Assembly (NCBI GenBank): GCA_015680685.1 | Contig: MNCI01030115.1 | Span: forward strand, 127,656 to 191,655 | From: Gnetum montanum | Taxonomy: Eukaryota; Streptophyta; Gnetopsida; Gnetales; Gnetaceae | Reading direction: 5' to 3' | Length of the DNA: 64,000 bases | Shown here: one piece after another, positions 45,048 through 57,260 of the stretch | Numbering within the stretch: the first letter of the stretch is position 1 | How the letters are laid out: each line of letters opens with the position of its first letter | The notes under the pieces: generated by a model | Databases searched by the model: none | What the model was told of the DNA's origin: nothing | What the model saw: only the letters and a program-made list of their open reading frames with translations | Program-made: the position numbers and the translations under genes

Positions 45048-46232
45048 ACCTTTGCCCAAAAAGACGCAGTGCAAAAGCCATCACAACAATACATCCTTGT
45101 ACAAGATAGCACCTTGTGTCATAGATCCTATGATGGAGTACTGTTAACTTGCATTAGCGATAGTGAAACACAAAAGATTGTTGACCAAGTCCATGAGAGA
45201 CTATGTGGAGGTCATATAGCTCCTAGGATAATGGTGGCTAAAATGAAATGTCTAGGCTATTCCTAGCCTTACATGGAGCACAATTGCATCTCCAACATTA
45301 GGATGTGTGATGTGTGTCAGTGGCATGGAAACCTAATGCACGTGCCACCCACTGAACTACATACCACGCAGATCACATGGTTGTTCCAACGTTGGGGGTT
45401 GGACATCATCAGACCTATAACGCCTAAGTCTTTTGCAGGACATAGCTTCATCATTACTACCACTGAATATTTAACAAACTAGGTTGAATCCATTCCCCTT
45501 AGGAAAACATCGTAGTAAGTTTTCAAATTCATTTTTGACAACATAGTGACCCAATTTGGTCTCCCCATGACTATAATCACAGACAACAGGCCACAGCTTA
45601 GCAGTGTAGAAACCAAAGCCTTCTGTGAAAACCTTGCCATTAAGCATTCCTTCTCATCAAAATACTACCCACAGGTGAATGGCCAAGCAAAAGTAATAAA
45701 CAAAGTCATCACCAACCTTCTGAAGAGGATGCTTAACAATAGCAAACGATGGTGGCATGAACAACTAGTCTACACACTATGGGCCTACTGCACGATATAC
45801 AGAACAACAAGAAGTAAAACGTCATACAGTCTTATGTACAGATCTAAAGCAATGTTGCCTCTTGAATTGCAAGTCCCATCACTCCACATGATCCTCTCAT
45901 GCTTCATTGATGAGGTTCAGAATAATGAGTTGAGAATCATCGATCTTGACTCTATAGAGGAAGAGCACATGTAAACACTTGATCGCATCAAGTGGTACCA
46001 AGAAAAGCAAAGGCAAAAGCACCATCACAATCAGCATCAACACCCAATCAAGAAGGGGGGCCTGGTCCTCAATGTCATTCGCGAGCCTGTGGATAAATTC
46101 TCAGCCAACTAGAAAGGGCCTTTCTTGGTTACTAAGGTGTATGACAACAGAGCCTTCAAGCTCGCTGATCTAGACAGTAATGAATTTGCCAATCTTATTA
46201 ACCACTCGTACTTGAAGCCGTACTACACATGA
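45048..46232 (+). pseudogene. element B integrase
   Basis: The zinc region (VHERLCGGHIAPRIMVAKMK ... CDVCQWHG) has the H-H-C-C pattern. The core has WGLDII (first D), ITDNRPQLSS (second D) and YYPQVNGQAKVINKVI, where the catalytic glutamate of NGQAE is lysine. The C-terminal part ends RAFKLADLDSNEF and NHSYLKPYYT with a stop at 46230-46232. Stops at 45266, 45480 and 45515 break the frame. Confidence 0.92.
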
Positions 46233-46249
46233 TATGCAATATCACGCCA

Positions 46250-46605
46250 ATGATAGGAGCAAGGTAAGCACATGTCCGCTATGACGTTAAACTAGCATAG
46301 ATGTTCGCTACAATGTTAAACTGGCATAGACATCCGCTACAACATTAAACTGGCATAGAACGTCATTGGGCTATGACACTAAACTGGCACCCATAGCATG
46401 GTCTGCTATGATCCTAAACTAGCCATCCACCATTTTCTACAACGTTAAACTAGCATAACGGTCTGCTAGGACCTTAACCTAACATAGCACAATCTACCTA
46501 GACCTTAAAACTTGGATCATGGTCTTCTAGGACCTTAAACTAGCACAATATGCAATCTACCAAGACCTAAAACTAGGTTCGCAGTTTAGCACCTACAGTT
46601 CAACA
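46250..46605 (+). repeat. post-pol CTTAAACTAGC-type array of B
   Basis: Eight to ten units of 30-45 bp: TCGCTACAATGTTAAACTGGCATAGA, TCCGCTACAACATTAAACTGGCATAG, GTCTGCTATGATCCTAAACTAGCC, GTCTGCTAGGACCTTAACCTAACAT, GTCTTCTAGGACCTTAAACTAGCAC. Same core as the spacer arrays on both sides of the antisense gene. Confidence 0.82.
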
Positions 46606-47635
46606 CACATAATTCTGTGAACAAGTGAGTGAGAATACTGCCAATCCTTTGTCACCTACCCCATGCCTCTCAGGCCAGATGGGATGTGGTGTTGTAGTTC
46701 AAGAATGAAGTTCACGTCATCAAGGAAAAAATCCTCTAGGACATATGCAGCATCAACATCCTAGACATCTTGTTGATCTTCCGGAGATGCCTTTTCACAT
46801 CTTGCTAACCTTCTGGAGCTACCATCACCATCACCAATCATGCTGGTCATAGCTCTCACCATCAGTAGCACTCGCTAGAGTCCCAGCAGTACTGTGGCCC
46901 AACCACAGTGTTGCCATCCTCTGGCCCTCACCATCACCTAAGTCTAGAAGAGCATTCAATAGCATGGCTCCTTGCCCTGGGGCTAAGTTTCCTGGCTCCT
47001 ACCTTTGGTAAGAACTCTTGAGCACCTACATCACCATCGCCTCTAGCCATTTGGGTGCCCACTTCTAGTGTGGCTATTGGAGCTTTCCAGCTTGCCACCG
47101 CTGATGCCTACACTAGCCTTCTTGCTTTGGACATTACATGCGCCCACAACTAACACAGCATTCAAAGCCTTTGCAATGCCCCCAACAAACAAGACTTCGC
47201 TCTCATCTCACATGGTGGTTGTTTTTCTTGTTTTCTTTGTGTTGTGTTTGTAGGATGAAGCCTAGGTGGTGCCGTTCAAGGGTGCATTTCATCGTAGTGG
47301 CAAGATACCGCATTGCTCTGATGTGTCTGCTTTGGCTCACTTAGCTACTTAAGAGTACACATCCCTACCATCCTCCTAGCCAATTGACCTCTACCTCTTG
47401 ATCTTCCAATCCCCTACATCTCTTACAAGCATCCTCAATGCACATGAAACCTTTCTTGTAGTTAGTCGTTGAACCCATGATGGGCGTAATGCAACTCGTT
47501 CCATGGGGAGCCTTTGTGGGCTGGTCAAAGCCTCAAACAGATGTAACATAACTCATCCTAGGGAAGAAACACCTATCCTACAGATGCGATGTGGTTGCCT
47601 CTATGCAAATGTTGGCACATAGTTTACTCGACAAC
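46606..47635 (+). other. 3' untranslated region of B with splice-acceptor-like block
   Basis: No domain seen. At 47221-47253 TTTTTCTTGTTTTCTTTGTG leads to GTTTGTAG and GATGAAGCC, matching A 16425-16460. The rest is C/T-rich low-order sequence with CATCACCATC strings. Confidence 0.5.
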
Positions 47636-47766
47636 ACAAAAAGAAGAAAAAGTGAAAAAGAAAAAATAAAAAATAAAAAACAAAAAAAGAGAGAAAAAAG
47701 GAAAGAAAAAACAAAAGCAAAACAAAAAGAAAAAAAATAAAATAAAATAAAAAGAAAAGAAAACAG
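47636..47766 (+). repeat. A/G-rich low-complexity tract
   Basis: About 130 bp of nearly pure A and G with scattered C and T. Its counterpart in A is 16783-16870. Frames read through it on the - strand give artificial F/L/S-rich peptides. Confidence 0.85.
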
Positions 47767-48154
47767 GACAAGCCAAGTGCCCAAGTCAAATGGCACAATT
47801 GTTGTCTCACAACCGATCCAGCCTTGGATCAACCATCTCACAAGCACTTCGAAGAGAGGAAAAAATCCAATGGGTAGGCCATCTCCACATACTGACTCCC
47901 TCACAAGCACTCCGATGAAGGATCATGCTATGGTAATAAAGTCATTGTGGTGTTGCATCTTATAGTTATCCTCTCCATCCATTGTCCCTTGATCCAGCTC
48001 CTTAACCTATTCCTTACCATACTCCATTTCCTTAACACTCTCAAGCATATTGAAGTGTTGTCCAAGCAGGCACTGACGAGTGGTGTTGGTGTCATGTTCA
48101 TCATGGTGTTTTGTATTCTTTGTCGACGTCTCTTAGGTCAATCCTCCATATGTC

Positions 48155-48170
48155 AATAAAGAAGGGCCAA
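48155..48170 (+). promoter_or_regulatory. element B polypurine tract
   Basis: AATAAAGAAGGGCCAA next to the LTR, as in A. Confidence 0.8.
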
Positions 48171-50043
48171 TAAAACACCACCAATTTCGAGCTCCTGCAG
48201 TTCAATGGCAAATTTTTCTAAGTGTCAAAACTTGGATAAAATTTTTCTAAGTCTAGTGTCATGTTGTGTAGCATAGATAGTGTAGCATACCTAAAGTCCT
48301 AATTTTTGCAAAATTTCTCTAAGTCTACCTATTACGCTCTCCAGCACAGCTAGCATAGCACACACTTTCATGGCTAGTCTACACAAATGTCAAGCCAGAA
48401 GTGGTCAAGGATCACTTGGGATGGACCAAACAATTTGGCAGATTTTCTATCTCTTGAGCTGTCAAGCTCACTACGCTCTCTAGTATGCCTAGCTTGACAC
48501 ATGACCTAGTTGCCAGTTCACCCAAGCACTAGGCTAGAGTCTGTCAAAAGTGCTTAGCATGAAAAAAATAGTTTGGCAAATTTTCTATCTTTCGGGTTAT
48601 CACGCTTTGCTACGCTGCACAGCGTAGCCAGCTTGACATAGGTTTTAGGACCAAATTTTGCCTAAGTGCTGGACAAGGATCTATCAAGCAAGCTCAACAT
48701 GGAAGATGCATTTGGTGGTTTTCTAACTTCCAAGGTTGCCAGTCCTGCTACACCCCAAAGTATGGTCAGCATACCACAAAGAAACATTGCAAATTTTGTC
48801 AAAATTTATCAAAGTACTCATGCTACGCTCTGCTATGCTGTGCAGTGTAGATAGCGTGACGAATGTAGCAACTTAAAATCTGCAAAAATTTTACTAAGTG
48901 TTCATGCTATGCTCTACTACGTTGAGCAGCATAGCCAACTTGACACATGGAAAAAGCCTCCAGAAGCTTCTAGAACTTAGCATCGCCCTTATTTTAGCTT
49001 CAACATCCCTCCAATGACCAAGATCAACAATTTACCTTACTTTTGCATCCCCCATTGATCCCCAAAATTGTCCCTACACTTGACCCTACTTTGAAGAGGG
49101 GGAAGACGTAGTCCTAGAGCATAGACTCCAAGTTGCATTTGTTTTGGCACTATTTGTAGGTACATGATAGTTTCTCAAACTCTGGCATGTGTAGTCCGAG
49201 TGGTGTGGTCATAGTTCGTCAATCTCTAGGTTCCCATTCCTGTCTTGCAGAGCATAACACTTTGAGCATAACATGTCAACATGACATGTTCACGCATGTG
49301 CCACGTAACATCCAAGCCATGTGGTGTCCAGTCTGCATCTCACAACCCTAGCCCTATAAATACCCCAATGATCAACATTCTAGAGGTTGGAAAATCATTT
49401 GAACATTGAGCATTCGACCATTCCTAGCATCTTTGCTACTCCCACACCTAAGCACCCAAGCTTGACACCTTGGCAAGTACCGCAACACAATCTTCCCTTG
49501 CACCAGCAGAGCTTGACGACTACCAACCCAACAAGTCCAGCCTTTTTTGTAGCTGCCAATACCACATCTGTGACATCCCAAAGACTGTGACCACACCGCT
49601 TCACTGCCGTTGTGCCTATCTAATGCCATGTACCAATTTCACACACTGTTCAATCAAAAGTTATGCTTCTCGATCTTGGGGTGGTGCACTTCTCCACCTA
49701 AACTCTTGTTCCATTTTCTTTTAGCATTTGTTTCAAATTTTTAGCATAATTTTTTTGCATTTTTTCTACTGTCAACACGCACTTGCATATCCACATTACT
49801 ATTTTTTCAGGTTGAGACTCTACATTACATTCTTGCTCATTGTCCCCTCTTTCACACAAAACTCACTAAAAACTCTTTTTACAAATGGTTATTATTACAC
49901 CATGTAAGTCCCTATCTAATCAACTAGACTGTTCAGGGCACTCATTTCCATTTCTCCAAGCACAACCTCACATGGATTCAGAGTTAGGTTGTAAGCCCGC
50001 GGACCTCTCAATGTTCCAACCATCGACATTTTCAAATGTCACA
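48171..50043 (+). mobile_element. element B 3' LTR
   Basis: 1873 bp, starting TAAAACACCACCAATTTC (A starts T-R-AAAYACCACTAATTT) and ending AAATGTCACA. U3 holds scattered TTTTTCTAAGTGTC and CTACGCT-GC-CAGC-TAGC strings (about 48200-48960). TATAAATA at 49355-49362. Same total length as the A LTRs but different U3 repeats. Confidence 0.9.
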
Positions 50044-51430
50044 ACAAGCTTCATATACTCTATCATCTCCTCAATCTGCATCTCTTTCATGCAAATCTCT
50101 ACTTTATTATAGTCATTGAGCCCATCAAAGATAGGCTACCAAACATCACCTCCTTTCTTGAGCTACTGAAGGGCCTCATTGACCTTCACCTTCATCATCT
50201 GGATGTGTTTTTCATTGATTTCTTTCTATAGACCAACCTAATCTCTGTAACGGTTCTTGACTCTCTCAGATTTGAGAGCCTTATTCTTTCAGGAAACTAT
50301 CTTTGTCACAAATTTTTGTCGAAGGGCTTCAACTTCCTCCATGGAGAGATTTCTATTTTTGGCATCAATCTCCTTAGTTTAGTGTTCACTTTGGCTAGTT
50401 TCTCTTACTGTTGATGGATAAATTCTTGCATTTGTAGCTTTTGCACATCAACATTCCACAGGTGATGATTCTCTACATTAGGATTTCATTCTTGTGGTGT
50501 CTAGTCCAAGCCCTTCTGATTGGTGTATGTCTTCGCATTGGCCATGAATTGGTCAAAGATGGTTGTCTCCTTTGCATTCTTAACTTGTTTGAGCCTATCC
50601 TAAAGCTGTTGGAAAGCTTCATCACTTGTCAATGCAAGGTTGAGAAACATGGGATCGACTAGGCAGGCTCTTAATTCAACAACCTCTGCAACCAAGCATT
50701 GGTTCTTAGCTTGGGTTGTTTCAAGTTTCCCCTTCAATATTTTGCTCTTGCCCCTTTCTTCAAGCAACTCCAACTAGGTTGCAGTGATGGTTTCTAGAAG
50801 ATTGAAGATATCTGGAATCGATTGCCCAGTTTCCACTAGTCGATCTAGCAACTCCTCATGCAAGGTTTTACTTAATTTGTTGCTAACTGTTCTTGCAAAC
50901 ATCTACACATCTCTAAGTGCAAAAAAATTTGATACAAATGCTGCATGCACATTTAAGTCCTCGGCAATTCTATCAACAATCACCTCTACTACTATCTCCT
51001 TCCCATGGTATTGCATCATCAAGACAATTTCCCCCTCTCCCTCCTCCAAACACACCAAAAAAATAGTAGCATTCCCAAAAATTTCTAGGAATTTCTGTTG
51101 TTGAGAGAGATATACCATTACCTCTTGGGCATTAGAATTTGATCTCATAGGTAACTACATTCATTAGACAGAGAAAATTGATCCACCTTTTTCCATCTAG
51201 CTAATTGTTCGAGCCACTTCGTTGAGGTGACTCATTGTTGAGTGATACACAAATGGATCACCACTGCTCGTTCCTACTCGTTGCTCTTGCTCACACAAGA
51301 GTTGCTCTTAGATTTCGTGCATGTGTTCAAGGGCAACAAAGGCCTCCAACATTGTTTCATGAGTGGGTAGTGGAGGTGGTGGTCACTGCTCCTCTTCTTG
51401 GATGATCTTAATAGGCACCTTACATCGACT
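50044..51430 (-). pseudogene. accessory coiled-coil ORF, copy 2, N-terminal part
   Basis: - strand blocks: ETMLEAFVALEHMHEI, VYHSTMSHLNEVARTIS (about 51180-51290), EIFGNATIFLVCLEEGEGEI (50903-51148), LHEELLDRLVETGQSIPDIF, then a long heptad-rich K/E/L coiled coil down to 50044. Copy 1 has the homologous VYHPTMNHLNEVARTIS, EEREDAIVLVILHK and TQHEEVLE with the same order. Gln/Trp-type codons have become stops. Its C-terminal part is at 31774-32127. Confidence 0.75.
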
Positions 51431-51463
51431 AAAAGACTCGTTATCATACCCCCATAATTGATT
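51418..51463 (-). mobile_element. polypurine tract plus LTR-start stub between ORF copies
   Basis: - strand AATTATGGGGGTA then TGATAACGAGTCTTTTAG, matching the PPT and LTR start of C' (CATGGGAGTA, TGATGAGTCATTTAG) for about 30 bp and then running into ORF copy 2. The upstream 190 bp also match the 3' UTR of copy 2. It therefore marks the end of one element fused to the inside of another copy. Confidence 0.6.
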
Positions 51464-51670
51464 AACAACTCGTCCTCAAGAGAACAAAAGTAGGATCAAG
51501 TTATTTACAAAATTTTGAAAGTATGAAACTAACAACTAACTAACCAATAATAATAAACAACTCTAAGTGCTACATTACAAAATATTTGAGTTTTTATATT
51601 GAGAGCAATCAAAATTAGACACCAGGAAAAATTTAGTAGCCGCTATATAAAATTGATTGGGATGGAATTA

Positions 51671-54420
51671 TCACACCGTTCCTAGAGGTGGAGGCTCCTA
51701 ACACTTAAATGATCCCTCATCATATCCTCATCTAGCTAGTGCTCTCGTCTACCCTACTACTGCATCCAAAAACTTGAAGGCATCCAACAGTACCTTCATT
51801 TTTTCTTCCTTACTCTATGGATCATTGATAGTTGAAGAAACATCACCTAGATTGATTGGTGTTGGTATATTTCATAGATATGGTATTGTTGGAAGCACTG
51901 CCTTCATATCCACAAACTAGGCTACAAAATTTTTATGTTCCATGTTGAATGCACGAACAAGGTTCTATAGTTCCTAGTGATCATTCATTCTTCTACCTAG
52001 GCTCTCGAAAACTAATCATTGATCTTTAAACTTGCTCTTAAGAACCTTGAACTCTACATTAGCTATTTTTAACTTTTGCTTTCTCCCTTTATGGAGCTTT
52101 AACTTCAACTCATAGAGGTGGTAGGAGCTGGCCACTTGCTTCTCTAACTCTAGCCTTAGCCTTGTTGTGGTCAACATTGCCAAGTTTACATAGCAAATGT
52201 TAACTAACTTCATATACTCCATCATCTCTTCAATCTGCAACTCCTTCAAGTGGATTTCTACTTGGTTTTATGCATTAAGTTCATCAAAGATGGTTTGTCA
52301 AGCAATGCCTCTTTGCTAAAGTTGCTAGATGGCTTCATTCGCCTTCATCTTTGCAACTTGATTTCTTTTTCATTTACCTCTTTAAGCATTTTGACTTGGT
52401 CTTTGTAATAATTCTTCATCTTCCCATATTTGAGAGATTCATTCTTCTAGGTAGGAATCTTGATGGTAGTCTTTTGGTGAAGGACACAAACTTGCTACAG
52501 TAAGAGATTTCTATTTTCTGTAGCCAACCTCGTGACATCCTAGTTTACCTTGGTAAGCTGTTCTTGTTGTTGGAGGATGTATTCTAGTAGTTTCTTCTTC
52601 TACTTCTTAACTTCTATAGACACTAATTCTCCCTAATCAAAGTTATGTTTTCCTTGCATATGTCTTGAAGATCATGACTCATAGAATTCATCATAGCTTC
52701 AAACTATGATGCATTGAATATTTTCATCTCCTTAACATTCTCAACCTCTTGAAGTCTTTGCTAAATTTATTAGAAGAATTCATCTCTAGTAATTTTTGGC
52801 TACAAAATGGATGGATCTGACAAGCAAGCTCTCAATTTTGCAATCTTTGCTACCAACCATCAATTGCTTGTGGTGGCTTCCTTAAGCTTCACATGGGTGA
52901 CTAAGAGCTTGCCCCTTATTTCTAATAGTTGTGTCTAAGTTAATACAATATCTTTTAGGAGATTAAATATCTTTGAAATTGGTTGCTTAGTTACAACCAA
53001 TTACTCTAGCACTTCCTCATGTTGTGTGAGACTCATTCTCTTGCTTTTGACTCTCGCATACATTTGAATATTTGCAATTGTAGCAATATTAGAAATAGAT
53101 ACTATAGGAACATTCAAAGCTTCACCTACTCTATTCCCCACCACCTTCATTGTTCTCTTTTGGTTCTTGTGTAGTATAACCAAGACTATTGCATCTTCCC
53201 TTTCCTCCAACATGATGGAGAAAGCTATTGCATTCTAAACATTTCAAGAAATGATTACTTCATGATCAATATAGTGATCTTGGATGTTGAAATCAATGTA
53301 AACATAAGCTTGGTCCCTTCGTGGAGAGAATAGATGGATTAGGTCATCTGCCGATGAACTAATGGTTCTTGCTACTTCATTGAGGTGGTTCATGGTCGGA
53401 TGGTACACTGAGGGCTCACCACCATTCCCGAAAGCTTTTTAATACAATTGCTACTTCCTAAGTTTCCTTAGGCATTCGATAACTACTGCCATTTCAAGCA
53501 TCATCTCAAGTGCTGATGCTAGTGGTGGAGGTGGTGCCTCCTCTTAGACTTTGGTAGGAGCTTTGTCTTTCATCATCTCCTACCATAATGTGGTAAGAAC
53601 CCTATAGACTACATCATTAGAGTAGTGAGCAATTCGTCCCCTTTTGTAAAGTTTTTGAATGAGGCATGGAAATGGAAGTGTCTTCCAATCCTTCTCATTT
53701 TCCTTCAATCCCTTCTCAATCTCTAAGAAGATGAGCTAAGAAAGATTGCCTAAGAATTGTTTGCTCAAAGCCACACATCCCCTTGTAGAGAATGTTGTAA
53801 CCTTACTTGGTCTCACCGTTGGATTGAGATAATAGACTGTAATCTTGAAGTGGGCACACTCTGCTTTGGTGCTAACACCATACTCCTTACAGTTCACTCT
53901 ATAGCATCACTGATTCTATTATTTCTTAATCTTTGCATCTTCTCGGTTGAAGACTTCTGCCAAATTTATCCTAGTGTTAGGCAATCCAAGGGCTTTGACG
54001 ATGGCTTATATAGAGTAGGAGATGGTAATATCTTTGATCTTTATAGTCACATCTCCTTGGTAATTATTTTAAAATAGGAAAGTCTCCCCTAGGTTTCATT
54101 TCCAACTAATGGAAATGGTGGATCATAACAAAGATCCTTGAAACTGCATTCGAACCTCTTCCAACACCAACTCTAAAAAGGATCCAAAGTTTAGTTCTTG
54201 AAAAACTATGCTTTAGACTTCCTTGCTTCTCACCTTTTCTAGGAAAGCCTTCATGAGAGAGACCTCTAGGTTTGACCTGGGTCTTGGAACCTCATCCTAC
54301 TTAGACTACCTTGTGTATACAATAAGAATTTGGTGAATAGATTCCACCTCGAGTTCTTTTTGTAAGGGCCTAGTGACATGTGTCACCTGAGCATTTCCCT
54401 CTTCCTCTCCTTGTTCTTTT
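51671..54420 (-). pseudogene. accessory coiled-coil ORF, copy 1 (Athila env-position ORF)
   Basis: - strand segments in order: EVSLMKAFLEKVRSKEV, GDVTIKIKDITISYSI and IVKALGLPNTRINLAEVFN (54000-54300), then LPFPCLIQKLYKRGRIA (about 53640), PPPPLASALEMMLE, VYHPTMNHLNEVARTIS, EEREDAIVLVILHK, a long coiled coil (52000-53000) and LLDAFKFLDAVV to the stop at 51671-51673. The part before LPFPC recalls the putative plant transposon protein domain (V-G-x-I pattern, then A-L-G-L-P and LPFPCLI). It lies after pol, where Athila elements carry an env-like ORF. No membrane segment or signal was seen. About a dozen stops. Confidence 0.65.
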
Positions 54421-56403
54421 CTCTCTAGGCTGGAATGATCCACCTGCTTATGGTCCCCATTTTAGTGCCATCTGCAATCATATAGATGAACCTAGATCAA
54501 TTGTTTTGATTTCATCTCTTAAGCCTAATTATCTTTTGATCATTTTTTGTGTTAGTAATGGTGGAAGATTTGATTGTTAAGGTTCTTAGTGGTTGCAGAT
54601 GTGAAATATATTTTTAAAAATATGTTTCAAAGGTAGTTAGCTTAGTGGTATTGTTAATATTTTCTTCTTTTAGTATTATTTTAATACTTGATCTACAAGA
54701 TGTTAGCAAGTTTTGTTAATAGATTTTGATGTTGAAGCCCCCATGATGTATAACGTATCTTTGGAAGCTCACAAGGCAAAAAAAAAAAAAAATGGGTCAA
54801 ATTATGTATGTTGAGAGAAAGTTGTGGCTTCTAGAATATGTTAAGCTCTAAAACCTACAAAAACTTCCTCTACATTTGAAGAAAAATGTGAAATTTGGTG
54901 CTAAGGACCATGCACATATATAGTTTTTTTAGGTTGTATAGATGTAGCCAATCACACTCATTTTCCAATTAAGAAACTAAGGGATTTTTGAAAATTTTGA
55001 AAGTGAAACAAGAGCCAAATGGAAGCTAAAAAGGAATGAAGAAGGCAAATAACAAATCATTAGTTATGTGATTAAGAATTAGAGTAAAAAGATCTTTGTG
55101 AATGCTTAAATAAGACATGTTTCCAAAACAAAATAAAAGATAACACAAATTTGGATGATGCAAATCATCAAGATTTCAGGCAAATGAATTGAGGTATGTA
55201 GTGATGGGATGTAAACTAGATAGTTAAAGAGCTATGCAAGTGGTCCTCCCTAAAGTAGGTTGATGTCCAAAAATGTCCTTGCATAACCATATCTCAAGGA
55301 GAAAATGGGCACCTTGAAAATTTAATGTTGATCTAGGTTAAACACCATACTCAGATATTGCCCCTAGGATTTCATAGTTTACAAAACCAAAAATTATCAG
55401 AACAACCATGGTACATATTAGTGATGTGTGAAAAATGGAGTTTAGAAAGGGTTGCTAGAAAAAGTAGGACAAAAGAGTCTAGATCATTGTGGCAAAATAC
55501 CCTTGTAAATTGAGTAATTAAGATGATATGTATACCAACTTGTTTAGATTTCAAACCAAGTTCATAACATTAGAAGTGACCTTAGATTGCTATGCTTCAC
55601 CCTTCCTACCACGATGAGAATATAACAACCATAGGGGATGATCATCACTCTACAAGACTAAGAAAAGAAGGACAAAAAAAAATACTTAGGCATTTTAAAG
55701 AAGAAATTTGGGCCTTAGTTAGAGGGATGTCTTCAAGCATGGGTAACATGTCTTTCCAACGTCGTAATGAGTGCTGATATCCCAAGAGATCTTTGAAGAG
55801 GTGTGCTTTTATTCCTTTAAAAAAAAAAAGAAATCACACTTTATAAAGATATACTTCCTTTTTGGATTAAAAGAGAAGTGATGATACATTCCCTGGGAAG
55901 TCATGAGACTCATGAAAAAAGTCAACAAGGAAACTCAACAAATCTCCTTGAGACCACACCCTTTTCCATTCCCACTTGGTCCTTTCTTTATTCAGTGAGC
56001 ACTAAGATTACAAGTTATTTTTATTTTTAGTTTTAATGTAAGAAAACCATAGTGTTGTCATGAGACACATCTCATATCAAGACAGGTGGAAAGGGTGGAT
56101 GTCATGTACAATTGTATAACTAACAACTCATTAGTAGAGAGCATAATCCCAAAAGCAAAGTTGGTTTGCACATATAAATAACAATCTTGACAACTACATT
56201 TAGTAATTTTCAACATTTGCAACAATAATAGAATAAAATCAAACATTGCAAAAGCATGCATGATGTGATGACGAATGAGTAAAATACAATAAAATAAAAT
56301 ATATAAGAAATGTCAAAATGTAAAGAAAAATGGAAAATGTATGAAAAACAATGTAAAAAAAAAAAAGATAAAAACTTTCCTCTTTAAGCTATTAAGTTAG
56401 ATG
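54421..56403 (-). other. spacer between C integrase and accessory ORF
   Basis: AT-rich with short A runs (54778, 55673, 55820). No domain or exon was recognised on either strand. About 2 kb, comparable with the E interval 536-2390. Confidence 0.5.
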
Positions 56404-56434
56404 GTTATCTCCCCCATGACTAAGTTGAAAGAAG
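56404..56434 (-). promoter_or_regulatory. purine-rich motif at the end of C pol
   Basis: - strand TTCAACTTAGTCATGGGGGAGAT, matching E 506-529. It could be an internal polypurine tract or the end of pol. A pyrimidine-rich T tract follows in both elements. Confidence 0.45.
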
Positions 56435-57260
56435 AAGATTTTGAAAGTAAAGCAAGCTTATCCTTGCATTGAGGTGTTATGGTTGTTGTTGATTACTTAA
56501 AAGTATTTAAAGGATTTCACTTGCTGGTTGTTGACCAACATGTGCTTTTAAGGGCTTGTTGGATGGTAGATTATCATAGCCTCGAAAGGAAAAGCTAAGT
56601 GTATGATATATGATCCTTCCCATAGTGTTTGAGGCTTAGTTTGTTGAGGCACATGTGTGGGGTTCTAACAGAGAACCTTGTCTCTTAGTTGAAATGCAAA
56701 TTTTCTTATTCGAACATCATGTCGTTGTTTGTGCTATGCCTTGTATACTTCATTCATCATCAAAACTACCATTCAATTCTCATCTAGTACATTGAGCATC
56801 ATTAATCTTTCAATATTTAGGTTCAACATTATATGCAATTGTAAGTGTACAGAGTTTTGTTTGAATTGGAAGTTTAGGTAACTTTTAATACACTAGCTCA
56901 TAGGAAGAGCAACCTATAGGAAGTTTTCATGTTAAGCAATAGGCCCATAGGGCATCATTAAGGTTGATACTCTAATATTTCCTATAGCTACTAACAGTTC
57001 TTTTTAAAATTCTTGTAATATCTCTATTGGTGACTTTAGCTTGACCATTGGCCTGGGGATAATAATGAGTTGTAAGTTTATGTTCCACCCCTAAGCATTT
57101 CATCAACTTGTAGAATGTAGCACCAGTGAAATGGATTCCATTGTTAGAAATTAGTTTCCTAGACACACTAAACCTATGTACCCCTCATTGCTAAAAGAAT
57201 CAGGTTGCAATGAAAGAAGTATAGTCAGTGATGGCTGCAGCTTTGGCCTATTTGATACAA
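56435..57260 (-). pseudogene. element C integrase (Athila-type)
   Basis: The - strand frame at 56972-57166 contains LISNNGIHFTGATFYKLMKC, LTTHYYPQANGQAKVTNRDI and TRILKRTV. The V-(S/T)-N-R-(E/D)-I-x-x-IL-x-x-TV ending after NGQA is typical of Athila. The catalytic glutamate of NGQAE is lysine, the same change as in B. Upstream, FMGSITSMSN-type and C-x-x-C regions are barely readable. Confidence 0.85.

Larger units (their letters stand above)
32128..50043 (+). mobile_element. gypsy element B (Tat-type, nearly full length)
   Basis: 17.9 kb: 5'-truncated left LTR, PBS, gag, PR, 5.8-kb spacer with antisense gene, RT, gypsy RNase H, second RNase H, IN, repeat array, PPT, full right LTR. The second (archaeal-type) RNase H after the gypsy one is a hallmark of the Tat lineage. 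It is inserted in the accessory ORF of C'. The left junction is deleted (about 1.16 kb of LTR plus about 190 bp of target), so the target duplication cannot be seen. Stops and shifts occur in every domain. Confidence 0.9.

Noticed and set aside
47578-47910. Hydrophobic - strand open frames
   Set aside because: They are the translation of an A/G-rich low-complexity tract; a similar artefact occurs at 16540-16863.
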